Notes under the pieces: generated by a model
What the model saw: the letters and a program-made list of their open reading frames with translations, nothing else
Database searches by the model: none
What the model was told of the DNA's origin: nothing
From: a virus
Length of the DNA stretch: 64,000 bases
Virus record (IMG/VR): IMGVR_UViG_3300031521_000039
Location: 21,198 to 85,197 of that record
Strand: one strand, 5' to 3'
Made by a program: the position numbers and the translations under genes
Part shown: positions 41,699 to 50,186 of the stretch, piece by piece
Numbering within the stretch: position 1 is the first letter of the stretch
Layout: each line of letters opens with the position of its first letter

Positions 41699-42562
41699 TT
41701 ATTTTTTAATCATAGTTATAGCTTTTTCTGTTTCATTTGCAATCTCTACTGTGTTATTAGCAAGTTCTTGAACCGCTGAACTAGTTTGTTCCATACATGC
41801 ACTTACTGAAATCATTCCATCATTTATTCCTTCTATACGTGATATTCTAAGTACATTACTTTCTTTGAGTTTCTTACTATTTTCTTTACCTGTTTCAGTT
41901 TTTTTAAGAATAATATTAGCTGTAACTTGTAAGTCTTCTACAATTTTACTAATCATTGTACTTGAGTTTTTAGTTTCTTCTGCAAGTTTTTTAACTTCAT
42001 TAGCTACAACTGCAAACCCTTTGCCAGCATCTCCTGCTCTTGCAGACTCTATACTTGCATTTAGCGATAAAAGATTAGTTTGATTAGCTATTTCTTTGAT
42101 TACATTTGTTATTTTAGAAATATCTTTCATTTTTACATATAATTCATTTGCATTATTATAGTTGTCAACATTATCATTATGGAATACTTCCATAATTCCA
42201 CTATTATTTTTTGCACTCTCATATGCAAGATTAACTTCTGAAGTAATATGAACTATATTTGATGTTACTTCTTGTATAGTAGCACTTATTTCTTCAACTG
42301 AACCTGCTTGACCGGTAATAGTATTGTTGATAGTTTCTATTTCTGTAAGTATATTTTTACCTACTTTATTTGTTGATTTTTTATATTCTTCGAATTCTTT
42401 ATCTTTACTAATTAAAGTTGTATGTAGTTCTTTATTTTTTAATTCTAGTTCTTTGATTTTATTATCACTTTCTAGTTTAAGTGTTTTTAACTTGTTGTCC
42501 ATTTCCTTTTCTAAAGATTCTCTTAGTTCTTGTAGTCCTTTTGTATTTTTAAATATTTTCAT
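41699..42562 (-). CDS. soluble methyl-accepting chemotaxis protein-like signalling protein
   Basis: A 287-residue protein. There is no membrane helix or recognisable sensor domain; residues 1-65 are coiled coil. Residues about 75-285 form an MCP signalling hairpin, with the conserved tip near residues 157-182 ([20 protein letters not shown]) and [20 protein letters not shown] after it. The tip is the part that contacts CheA and CheW. It starts by an ATGA overlap with a 25-residue gene. A phage-made cytosolic receptor could rewire host chemotaxis or other kinase signalling. The domain call is firm; the role is inferred. Confidence 0.85.
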   Translation of the reverse strand: MKIFKNTKGLQELRESLEKEMDNKLKTLKLESDNKIKELELKNKELHTTLISKDKEFEEYKKSTNKVGKNILTEIETINNTITGQAGSVEEISATIQEVTSNIVHITSEVNLAYESAKNNSGIMEVFHNDNVDNYNNANELYVKMKDISKITNVIKEIANQTNLLSLNASIESARAGDAGKGFAVVANEVKKLAEETKNSSTMISKIVEDLQVTANIILKKTETGKENSKKLKESNVLRISRIEGINDGMISVSACMEQTSSAVQELANNTVEIANETEKAITMIKK

Positions 42563-42636
42563 GTTGATACACTCTCCTTTAATTCAATTTTTATTCTTTT
42601 TGTTTTTAATAGCTTATATATTGTGTCATCTCTCAT
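42559..42636 (-). CDS. 25-residue leader-like gene coupled to the MCP gene
   Basis: An AAAGGAG binding site precedes an ATG, and the short ORF ([20 protein letters not shown] and five more) ends in ATGA with the MCP start. It may be a real small protein or a coupling leader setting MCP translation. Confidence 0.45.
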   Translation of the reverse strand: MRDDTIYKLLKTKRIKIELKESVST

Positions 42637-42652
42637 TATTGATTGTCTCCTT

Positions 42653-42907
42653 TTATATTTTAATTTCTGTTACTTCATCTTTAATTTCTATTTCCTTACT
42701 TCTGTCAAAATTAAAATGATTGTTTATCCCAATATCACTTTGGAAATAGAATTTTTCATTACAATTATCTGTTAAACATCTTGCTACAAATTCAACATAT
42801 TTATTACCTTCTATTTCTACTAGCTTGTAATCACTTGTTAACTGATAATCAGATTGTTCACATTTAGGACAATAGGGTATATTATCTTTAAGAATTGATT
42901 TAAACAT
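42653..42907 (-). CDS. zinc-ribbon protein
   Basis: An 84-residue protein. YCPKCEQSDY and RCLTDNCNEKF provide two cysteine pairs 30 residues apart. This is one of five adjacent small Cys-rich genes. Its function is unknown. Confidence 0.55.
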   Translation of the reverse strand: MFKSILKDNIPYCPKCEQSDYQLTSDYKLVEIEGNKYVEFVARCLTDNCNEKFYFQSDIGINNHFNFDRSKEIEIKDEVTEIKI

Positions 42908-42910
42908 TTC

Positions 42911-43174
42911 TTAAGTCTCCTTTCTATTAGAATAACAGTTTCTGTCTTTTAATAAACAGTATTTGTTTTTATATAAATAACTACAATTTGTTGGCGTTTG
43001 ATTGCATTTTACAAATCTATATCTTAATGCAATAAAGAAATTAACTATAGGATTTCTTATATATGTATACCATAAGTTACTAACCGAGGGGCATTCTTTA
43101 TTACATTTGGAACAATATTCAAAATCTTCATCATTGTGATGTTTGCAAAATACAAAATTAAATTTTTGGTTCAT
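42911..43174 (-). CDS. Cys-rich small protein
   Basis: An 87-residue protein with ten cysteines (EYCSKCNKECPS, KCNQTPTNCSY, KYCLLKDRNC) and a hydrophobic central stretch (NPIVNFFIALRYRF). It is probably a metal-binding protein, perhaps membrane-associated. The family is not recognised. Confidence 0.5.
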   Translation of the reverse strand: MNQKFNFVFCKHHNDEDFEYCSKCNKECPSVSNLWYTYIRNPIVNFFIALRYRFVKCNQTPTNCSYLYKNKYCLLKDRNCYSNRKET

Positions 43175-43176
43175 TA

Positions 43177-43476
43177 TTATATTTTCCCTTCTTTATTTAT
43201 TAAATTAAATCCCCAATCATAAGTAGGTTTATCTATTGATTTTGAATATTTTTCCCTTAACTGTTTCATGAAATTGTCTATTTCAATAATGGATTCTTTC
43301 TTACACTCATCACATAAACATTGTTTAAAATTCTGAACTTCTTCCCCTGACAATCTAGTGTTGAATATTCCAAATTTTCTTTGTGTATAAACTGATATTT
43401 TTACTTTTGTTTCCATATATTCTTCTGAAATTTCTGTTTCTTTACCACAACAATCGCAAAAATATTTTACTGCCAT
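43177..43476 (-). CDS. zinc-finger-like protein
   Basis: A 99-residue protein with FCDCCGKETE at the start and CLCDECKKE in the middle, a typical split zinc site, then a helical tail. An AAGGTGGTG binding site is clear. The function is unknown; a DNA- or RNA-binding role is possible. Confidence 0.55.
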   Translation of the reverse strand: MAVKYFCDCCGKETEISEEYMETKVKISVYTQRKFGIFNTRLSGEEVQNFKQCLCDECKKESIIEIDNFMKQLREKYSKSIDKPTYDWGFNLINKEGKI

Positions 43477-43532
43477 AATATCACCACCTTTTACGTTTAA
43501 TTAATTTATTAACTCCATGAAAAATTCGACTT

Positions 43533-43742
43533 TTAACATATTGGCGTTAAACAATGGTTACAATTACCACAAGTGATTTCGTCTTCTGTTGGTTCTAAAC
43601 TTACTTTGAATTCACCATTCTTTATAACTGTCCAAGGCACTATGTTTTGTTCATTTTCGAACTCTAATAATAATTTATTCTTATCTCTAGTAATTTTACA
43701 CTCTATTTCCTGACCTTCATTATTTTTAATTATTGCTTTCAT
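43533..43742 (-). CDS. small protein with C-terminal Cys cluster
   Basis: A 69-residue protein with a beta-rich body (DKNKLLLEFENEQNIV) and a C-terminal TCGNCNHCLTPIC. An AAGGGGAA-type site precedes it. The family is not recognised. Confidence 0.5.
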   Translation of the reverse strand: MKAIIKNNEGQEIECKITRDKNKLLLEFENEQNIVPWTVIKNGEFKVSLEPTEDEITCGNCNHCLTPIC

Positions 43743-43767
43743 TTTTACATTTCCCCTTTACTTTCTA

Positions 43768-44004
43768 TTAATTTGTTTTATTTACTCTATGGCAATCTTC
43801 ACATTCTAAATATTGTCTTTCTTTAGCTTTATCATTGATAAATTTTAAATTACCACTACAATATCTGCATTTATCAATTGCTTCGGCATACTGGTTTCTG
43901 TATTCTTTTAATTCGTCTATTATGTAATTTGTTTCTGTTATAACTTGTCCTTGTGTTTGACTATCTTCTTTTACTTGTTGAAATATTTCATCGGCTTCAA
44001 TCAA
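43768..44004 (-). CDS. zinc-ribbon protein, TTG start
   Basis: A 78-residue protein. TTG 44004 follows AGAGGTGATG. A helical N-terminus leads to CRYCSGNLKF and YLECEDCHR, a CxxC-CxxC ribbon. It is the first gene after the promoter at 44031-44060. Confidence 0.55.
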   Translation of the reverse strand: MIEADEIFQQVKEDSQTQGQVITETNYIIDELKEYRNQYAEAIDKCRYCSGNLKFINDKAKERQYLECEDCHRVNKTN

Positions 44005-44030
44005 TCTACATCACCTCTTTCCTTGACTTA

Positions 44031-44060
44031 ATATTACCATATAAGGATAACACCTGTCAA
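44031..44060 (-). promoter_or_regulatory. promoter of the zinc-ribbon gene cluster
   Basis: TTGACA and TAATAT are separated by 18 bp on the - strand, just before the AGAGGTGATG binding site. Confidence 0.75.
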
Positions 44061-44084
44061 CTTAATTATATTAATTTATTTATA

Positions 44085-44120
44085 TTAAAAATACCAACAA
44101 GAATTTCTCCTGTTGGTATT
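44085..44120 (-). terminator. terminator of the topoisomerase operon, overlapping a promoter
   Basis: On the - strand AATACCAACA pairs with TGTTGGTATT (10 bp, 11-base loop) followed by TTTT. The ascending arm directly abuts the -10 of the promoter at 44121-44149. A transcript starting from that promoter begins inside the arm and cannot form the full stem, whereas read-through RNA from the topoisomerase genes can. Confidence 0.75.
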
Positions 44121-44149
44121 ATCTTAGCATTATTGGATTTTAAAGTCAA
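44121..44149 (-). promoter_or_regulatory. promoter fused to the topoisomerase terminator
   Basis: TTGACT and TAAGAT are separated by 17 bp on the - strand. It shares TTGACTTTAAAA with other promoters of this arm. Confidence 0.6.
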
Positions 44150-44177
44150 TGGTTTATTTTCCTTTATGTTAATTTAT

Positions 44178-46433
44178 TTATTTAATAACCAATTTAATGA
44201 CTTCATCTTGATTTGTTCTAGTATTTATTAAGAAATTACCTTGATTTCCACGTTTAGAATATAGGTAAGTATATAAATCTCTTTCTTCATTCGTTTTATT
44301 TGTTGGAACTATATCAGAAAGCATAAAAGTCTTAGACTTTCCCTTTAAAGTTTCTAGTTCAAAGTTGAATTCTTTAGCTACATCAATTATAGCACTAATA
44401 ACTCTATTGCCTTCATTTAGTTTCATTCCAACATTACCTTGTGAATTTGTACTACCTACTGCATTAAAATTACTACTATTAAATATTAATCCCTTTCCTT
44501 CATCTGATACCATTAATACATCCATATCTTTTTCGGCGTAGTATATATCTAATATTTTACTCTTGTTTGAATAACATTTCTCTAGTTTTTTATACGATGA
44601 TAAATACTTGTCTATCTTTATCTTAGCAAGATTTCCATCTTCATAAACTACTAGAATAAATCCAGTTGGTTTATCTATAGATACTATTTTAATTATTTCC
44701 TCATCTTCATCAAATCCTAATAATTTAGGCACAAAAGTACCATGTGTTGAAGGTTGATATTGTTCTAAATCAGAACATTGTAATTTATATCTTCTTTCTT
44801 TACTAGTAAATATTAATAAAGTGGACTTATTTGTAGTTATGAAGTCACCAAGTATAGTGTTTCCCTCGACAATTTTATGATTATCTGATTGCTTAAGGTG
44901 CTTCTTTATGTACTTATTAGTGTAGAAAATACGACAGTTATAGTTATACTCTTCTATAAATTCTTCTTGTGGTATTTGAATTATTTCACTTACATCTATA
45001 ACTTCTGCCAATCTAGGTCTTCCATATTTATCAGAAATAGTTTGCAATTGTTCTATTATTATTTTGTCTATTTCATCTATATTAGAAACAATATATTGTA
45101 AATATTCTACCTCTTTTTGTAACTCTTGTATTTGTTTAATTTGCTTTTCTATATAAGATTTATTTATATTTCTAAGCTTCATATCAGCTATAAATTGTGC
45201 TTGTTTTTCATCTATGTTAAACCCATCACATAAACTTTTTAATATCTTATCTTCTTCCGTGTGCCTTATTAGTTTAATTGCTTCGTCTATATCTATTAAA
45301 ACTTTCTGTAATCCTAGCATGATATGTAATTTTGCTGATTTTGTTTCAATTTCTTTATTAGTTAATTTTATTATACAATTTTCTCTAAATTTTATCCAAA
45401 AATCAAGGACTTCATTTATTCCTCTTACTTTTGGAACAAAATTTATTAAACTGTTCATATTATATGAAATATTTGATTCTAATGAGGTATATTTGTATAG
45501 TTTATTAACCAATAAATCAATATTTATATTTTTTCTTAAATATAAATCTACAGTATATTCTTCTTTTTGATCTTTTTTATTATATCCACTACCATCTTTA
45601 ACATCAGTTATTTCTTTAAATATGTTTAGCTTGTTTGTTATTTCTTTTAATACTCTTTCTACCGTTGTTGAGTATGGTATAAACATGGAAAGGATATTAT
45701 TTTCTTCATCAAATCTAGGTATTGCTCTTAATTTTATACTCCCTTTTCCTGTGTCACATATATTTTTAATATTTTCTTTATTATATATTACTTTACAATC
45801 TGTAGGAAAATCTGGAATTATATAATCTGAAGCTATTAGTGTTTTGTCTTTTATATATTTTGAAGTATAATCACATATGTCTTTTAAATTAAATCCATTA
45901 AAAGAACATGCTTCTCCTACAGCAATAGCACTTGTAAACATAGTTAAAATATTAGGATACATAGTAGGTAAGCAGACAGGTTCTTTATGTTCAGTATCAC
46001 CTATCATATCAACTACTCCATCATAGATTCCATCAAATAATGTTTTTTCAGAAAATCCACTTAATTTAGCAAAAGTATATCTGGGTGCAGAATATCCTCC
46101 TTGAGTTAATGTATTACCAAAATTACCATGACCAAGTATGAAAGGAGTAGATTGCGTTTGGTTTGTGTCTACAAGTAAAGATAATGATCCCATTAGTGAA
46201 GAGTCACCATGAACATAATATTTGGTTGCATTACCTATAATATCTAAACACTTAAAAAAGTCTTTTTCGCTAATCATTTTATTTGCCATCATACTATAAA
46301 GGATTTTTCTTTGTACAGGCAAAAATCCATCTTCTACTTTTGGCAAAGCTCTATCAACAATAGTTGACATTCCATAACTCATATAATCTTCTAAAACTTG
46401 TTCACTTAATTTTACTTTTTCTATTTCTGACAT
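44178..46433 (-). CDS. type II DNA topoisomerase subunit A (GyrA/ParC-like)
   Basis: The protein has 751 residues. The breakage-reunion domain shows DGFLPVQRKILYSM, NTLTQGGYSAPRYTFAKL with the active-site Tyr near residue 117, and PTMYPNILTMF. The C-terminus has ESDNHK-type gyrase repeats (TFVPKLLGFDEDEEII, KGLIFNSSNFN) but no obvious GyrA box (QRRGGKG), so a decatenating or relaxing enzyme is as likely as a gyrase. It starts two bases after the B subunit ends and would work with it during phage replication. Confidence 0.9.
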   Translation of the reverse strand: MSEIEKVKLSEQVLEDYMSYGMSTIVDRALPKVEDGFLPVQRKILYSMMANKMISEKDFFKCLDIIGNATKYYVHGDSSLMGSLSLLVDTNQTQSTPFILGHGNFGNTLTQGGYSAPRYTFAKLSGFSEKTLFDGIYDGVVDMIGDTEHKEPVCLPTMYPNILTMFTSAIAVGEACSFNGFNLKDICDYTSKYIKDKTLIASDYIIPDFPTDCKVIYNKENIKNICDTGKGSIKLRAIPRFDEENNILSMFIPYSTTVERVLKEITNKLNIFKEITDVKDGSGYNKKDQKEEYTVDLYLRKNINIDLLVNKLYKYTSLESNISYNMNSLINFVPKVRGINEVLDFWIKFRENCIIKLTNKEIETKSAKLHIMLGLQKVLIDIDEAIKLIRHTEEDKILKSLCDGFNIDEKQAQFIADMKLRNINKSYIEKQIKQIQELQKEVEYLQYIVSNIDEIDKIIIEQLQTISDKYGRPRLAEVIDVSEIIQIPQEEFIEEYNYNCRIFYTNKYIKKHLKQSDNHKIVEGNTILGDFITTNKSTLLIFTSKERRYKLQCSDLEQYQPSTHGTFVPKLLGFDEDEEIIKIVSIDKPTGFILVVYEDGNLAKIKIDKYLSSYKKLEKCYSNKSKILDIYYAEKDMDVLMVSDEGKGLIFNSSNFNAVGSTNSQGNVGMKLNEGNRVISAIIDVAKEFNFELETLKGKSKTFMLSDIVPTNKTNEERDLYTYLYSKRGNQGNFLINTRTNQDEVIKLVIK

Positions 46434-46435
46434 AT

Positions 46436-48481
46436 TTATACCTCCAACGTTCTAATATCAAAGAACTCATTCCCTCTAGCTTCAATAAATTCTTTTCTTT
46501 CTTTTGCTTTTTCATCTGACATACATAATTTTAAAACATATTCACATTTAATTACATCATCCCATGTAATTTGTTTTATGATTCTCTTTTCTTCATTCAT
46601 AGCTGTATCTGATAATATTTCAGTGGTTAGACCTCCTAATCCTTTGAATCTTTTAGATTTATATGTTTCTTTTATGTCTCTTAATATGTTGTCTTTTTCT
46701 GTTTCAGTATAAGCATAGTATTTTTCTTTTTTTGTTTCTATTAAATATAATGGGGTGTAAAGAATATACAAATGACCATTTTTAATAAATTCTGGTGCTA
46801 ATACAGAAAATAAACATATTATTAAACTTCTTATGTGCTTCCCATCTTCATCACCATCCACACTAATTGCGACCTTATCAAATAGCAAATTATCTTCATT
46901 ATATTTTGAAATACCTTTTATAGCCTTACCTTTATATTCCATACCACATTGAAGTATCTTAAATATGTCTTTGACTTCATTGTTATTTAACAAATCATTT
47001 AATGGGTTTTTAAAAGCATTGATAACTTTCCCCCTTAATGCATATAGAGCCATAGTTCTTTTGTCTCTCGATTTACGCATTGGTTCTTTTGCTGAATCCC
47101 CTTCTGTTAATATTAAACAAATTTCTTCTCGTTTTTTACTTACACAAGGAGTATATTTATCAGGTCTAGTTATAGCTGAGTTTGCTCCTTTTTCTAATTC
47201 CTTTTTTACATTTTGTCTTGAATTTTCTGCTTTATTATTAGCTCTCATATTAATTAATACTTGATTTATAATATTCTCAGCATCTATTCTATTCTCTTCT
47301 AAGTAAATTGAAAATTTTTCATAAATATCATCAGAAACATATTTTCTTATAAAAGCATTGTCAATGCTTAGTTTAGTTTGATTCGCATAACTTGTTTTTG
47401 TTGATTTAGTAATAAGGACAGTTATTAAACTATCAGATATATCATCAAATTTAATTTTTTCTTTATTTTTATATAAACTATTTTTTGCTAAATAATTATG
47501 TATTGCAGTAGTTAAACCTTTCTCTAGAGCCTTTGTTGTTACATTGTATGTTAATTCAGTTAATTCACTACTATTGTGATAGTATTCTTGTTTCTTAATA
47601 CTTCTGTTAAATTTAAATGTTAAGCTATAGTCCATTTTATAAACTAATTTACCTTCTTTATCTTGACAATTATCACACTTATTATAAAAGTTTATAGTCT
47701 CACTTACATCATCTTTTTCACCTATGTTTTTATCTATATAGTCTTTTATATTATCATATTTATATTCTATAAATTCTTCATTTTTTTCATCCTTAAATCT
47801 TAAATAAATTCCTGTACATACTGTTGCTTGTGTGTTCATTTTATTTTTAATCCATTGAGAATCTATATTAATATCTGTGAAAACTCTTTTGTCAGGTTTA
47901 TATGTAATTGTAGTTCCAGTATATCCGTCAGTATTATCTTCTATTTTTAAAACTCGTTGTCCATCTTCAAAATTAAAAGGTTCATCATTATCTTCTTTTA
48001 TAAAATCTAGAGTGTCTTTGTCAACTGGTCTACCTTCTTTAAAATTTAAAGTATATTTTTCATGTTCTTTTCTAACAATCACTGTCATATACTCACTACT
48101 CATTTGGCTACTTGCGAGTCCTAAGCCGTAATTACCTAGTTTTCCATCAAGTTCTTTATTATCTAAATCTTCTTGTGTAGTAGCGTAATTATCTCCACCA
48201 TATAGTTTGTACAAAGCTATATCCCAATTATATAAATTATCTTCCTTCATCCATAGACAAGGTAATCCATCTGCAAAGTCTTGTATGGTATATGAATCAT
48301 CTTTATGTCTAGTTATAATAATTTTATCGCCATGACCTGCCTTATATCTATCTATTGCATTAGTTATTATTTCAAATAAAGTTTGTTGAACTCCTCTAAT
48401 CCCATCAGAACCTAAAATTACACTAGGTAATTCTCTTATCTTACTACTTCCATTACATAAAGTTAATTTTCTTTCTGCCAT
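46436..48481 (-). CDS. type II DNA topoisomerase subunit B (GyrB/ParE-like)
   Basis: The protein has 681 residues. GHKL ATPase motifs are visible (EIITNAIDRYKAGHG with the Glu-Asn pair, DFADGLP, GKLGNYGLGLASS). The TOPRIM domain starts LTEGDSAKEPMRKSRDKRTM near residue 460 and continues ISVDGDEDGKHIRSLI, with the acidic metal triad present. It ends with the GyrB-type KRFKGLGGLTTEIL segment. It powers strand passage for subunit A, encoded immediately downstream. An AGGAGGTTAT binding site is clear. Confidence 0.9.
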   Translation of the reverse strand: MAERKLTLCNGSSKIRELPSVILGSDGIRGVQQTLFEIITNAIDRYKAGHGDKIIITRHKDDSYTIQDFADGLPCLWMKEDNLYNWDIALYKLYGGDNYATTQEDLDNKELDGKLGNYGLGLASSQMSSEYMTVIVRKEHEKYTLNFKEGRPVDKDTLDFIKEDNDEPFNFEDGQRVLKIEDNTDGYTGTTITYKPDKRVFTDINIDSQWIKNKMNTQATVCTGIYLRFKDEKNEEFIEYKYDNIKDYIDKNIGEKDDVSETINFYNKCDNCQDKEGKLVYKMDYSLTFKFNRSIKKQEYYHNSSELTELTYNVTTKALEKGLTTAIHNYLAKNSLYKNKEKIKFDDISDSLITVLITKSTKTSYANQTKLSIDNAFIRKYVSDDIYEKFSIYLEENRIDAENIINQVLINMRANNKAENSRQNVKKELEKGANSAITRPDKYTPCVSKKREEICLILTEGDSAKEPMRKSRDKRTMALYALRGKVINAFKNPLNDLLNNNEVKDIFKILQCGMEYKGKAIKGISKYNEDNLLFDKVAISVDGDEDGKHIRSLIICLFSVLAPEFIKNGHLYILYTPLYLIETKKEKYYAYTETEKDNILRDIKETYKSKRFKGLGGLTTEILSDTAMNEEKRIIKQITWDDVIKCEYVLKLCMSDEKAKERKEFIEARGNEFFDIRTLEV

Positions 48482-48508
48482 TATATAATAACCTCCTATA
48501 ATTTGTTT

Positions 48509-48742
48509 TTAATATGTAAGTTTGTATATGTGATAATCTCTATCTGTTAACTCTTCAAAATCAATTAACTTAACATCTTCATCGTATTCCTCTTTTAATT
48601 TTTCCATCAATATCTCTCTAATTGTTTCATCTCTTTCAAAATCATCAACTATATCAATATCTTCCTCAATAGTTATAATTGTATCTGTGTGTATTTCATG
48701 ACCATCTCTATAAATTTCTATTAAACATTTATAATCATTCAT
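48509..48742 (-). CDS. hypothetical acidic protein
   Basis: A 77-residue protein of alternating strands and acidic helices (IITIEEDIDIVDDFERDETI). The start is adjacent to the stop of the gene upstream, with an AGGAGGAAG site. No family is recognised. It precedes the topoisomerase genes. Confidence 0.45.
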   Translation of the reverse strand: MNDYKCLIEIYRDGHEIHTDTIITIEEDIDIVDDFERDETIREILMEKLKEEYDEDVKLIDFEELTDRDYHIYKLTY

Positions 48743-49180
48743 TTATACTTCCTCCTTTGTAATTTCACAAGCAACGTGCCAGTATGCTTGAAGTAAATCT
48801 TCAAATCCTTCAAAATTTTTAATATCAAACTCATCATTTTTAGAAATTTTAATGTACCATTTATCAGTATATTTACCTCTAGATATATCTAGAATTTTAA
48901 ACCCATTATCCTCAATAAACTGCCTTAATTGTCCTTCATTTAATAATGGCATTACACCAACCTTATCTTTTACAAAAACTTCTCTTATTGTTCCACAATC
49001 ATATATAACATATGTAAACTCAACATTAGTATTTATATCAAATACTTGATATAAATCATTTTCTCTTACTATATTATTAAAGAAAAATAAATCTCCTACA
49101 CTTGGTTGCCACCATTTTTCAAATACTTTTTGAGCCTCTTTGGGTTGTTTTAAAAATTCTTCTGCACTTATATATTCCAT
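48743..49180 (-). CDS. hypothetical soluble protein
   Basis: A 145-residue mixed alpha/beta protein with aromatic segments (FEKWWQPSVGDLFFFNN, GKYTDKWYIKISKND) and a helical end (LLQAYWHVACEI). An AAGGAGAG site precedes it. Similar proteins occur in clostridial phages, but I cannot assign a family. Confidence 0.45.
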   Translation of the reverse strand: MEYISAEEFLKQPKEAQKVFEKWWQPSVGDLFFFNNIVRENDLYQVFDINTNVEFTYVIYDCGTIREVFVKDKVGVMPLLNEGQLRQFIEDNGFKILDISRGKYTDKWYIKISKNDEFDIKNFEGFEDLLQAYWHVACEITKEEV

Positions 49181-49234
49181 TTCATTCTCTCCTTAATTAT
49201 ATTAATTTGTCAATATTCCATTAAAATTTCTCTT

Positions 49235-49480
49235 TTATTTGGAAGTTAATCCCAATTTATTTCTAATTGTCATATGTAAACCTACTATTCCTAACCATAA
49301 ATTAAACTCATATTTATTATAATTTTCTCCACCTGTGATATTACCATAATCATCAACATCACAATTATAAGTTTCAATCTCTTTGTTAATTGTAATTCCT
49401 ATTATGCATTGGTTATTTTCTTTATAAAAATTAGTTTTATGAAATTCTATTTTCTTAATATTTTTGTTATATTCATGCAT
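49235..49480 (-). CDS. hypothetical protein
   Basis: An 81-residue protein. ATG 49480 is chosen because AAGGAGGG lies upstream; the longer frame overlaps the preceding gene. It is beta-rich (NQCIIGITINKEIETYNCDV) and ends in a hydrophobic helix (FNLWLGIVGLHMTI). The family is not recognised. Confidence 0.45.
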   Translation of the reverse strand: MHEYNKNIKKIEFHKTNFYKENNQCIIGITINKEIETYNCDVDDYGNITGGENYNKYEFNLWLGIVGLHMTIRNKLGLTSK

Positions 49481-49481
49481 A

Positions 49482-49781
49482 TTAATTTCCCTCCTTGTCA
49501 TCGCCTTTAAATTTAATATCTTTTACTGCTTCTCTCCAACATTTTTCACAAACATCACTACCTATTCTTTTATCTGTACATTTTAATGGTTTTAACCCAT
49601 GACAACTTGGACAATTTCTCCCATAAAACATATAAGCTTTTTCTTTCATTGTGATTTTTAAAAATCCTTCTCTTGAATATATTTTTGCTATTTCCTTAAT
49701 ATCTATCTGTTTGTTTAATTTATGTTTAATCCAATAGACTAAATTATACCAACTATATTTCTTTACAAATACTGGTTTCAT
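49482..49781 (-). CDS. zinc-finger-containing protein
   Basis: A 99-residue protein with a basic aromatic N-terminus (FVKKYSWYNLVYWIKHKLNK) and a C-terminal zinc site (GRNCPSCHGLKPLKC, DVCEKCWREA). The function is unknown. Confidence 0.5.
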   Translation of the reverse strand: MKPVFVKKYSWYNLVYWIKHKLNKQIDIKEIAKIYSREGFLKITMKEKAYMFYGRNCPSCHGLKPLKCTDKRIGSDVCEKCWREAVKDIKFKGDDKEGN

Positions 49782-49794
49782 TTATTTCACACTC

Positions 49795-50031
49795 CTACAT
49801 TATTTCTAAGCCTCTTAAAGTACAATACGTTTCATCGTGTAGTCTTCTTGCAACATTTTTAATTTTTTCTTCATCTATAAATTTTGAATAATATTCTAGT
49901 TCTTTATCTATTTCTTCAATTGTCATTTTCTTTAGTTTTTGCAAAGCTACTGATATTACAAATAATTCTTCTGATGTTAATTTAGTTTTTAATTCTATTG
50001 AAAATGAATCATTTATATTTATTTTACTCAT
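49795..50031 (-). CDS. small helical protein
   Basis: A 78-residue helical protein (LTSEELFVISVALQKLKKMT, YYSKFIDEEKIKNVARRLHD) with an AGGAGGATG site. No family is recognised. Confidence 0.45.
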   Translation of the reverse strand: MSKININDSFSIELKTKLTSEELFVISVALQKLKKMTIEEIDKELEYYSKFIDEEKIKNVARRLHDETYCTLRGLEIM

Positions 50032-50052
50032 CCTCCTTATCTTTATTCTCTT

Positions 50053-50175
50053 TTACTTAGATTTTGGGTAGTTTAAATTCATTAAAAATAATAATCCCCA
50101 CATACTAACATATTTACATACAATAATTGTACAAATCATAGTTACTATATTCTCTAATACATGCCATTTATTCAT
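50053..50175 (-). CDS. tiny membrane protein
   Basis: A 40-residue protein with a strong TAGGAGGAATTACA binding site. A hydrophobic segment (IVTMICTIIVCKYVSMWG) and a second short one (LLFLMNL) suggest one or two membrane passes. The function is unknown. Confidence 0.5.
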   Translation of the reverse strand: MNKWHVLENIVTMICTIIVCKYVSMWGLLFLMNLNYPKSK

Positions 50176-50186
50176 TGTAATTCCTC

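Noticed and set aside
39427-47264. Many + strand ORFs of 60-130 codons opposite the replication arm
   Set aside because: They are antisense to well-supported genes, lack binding sites, and are rich in Ser, Leu, Ile and Phe as expected from AT-rich reverse complements.
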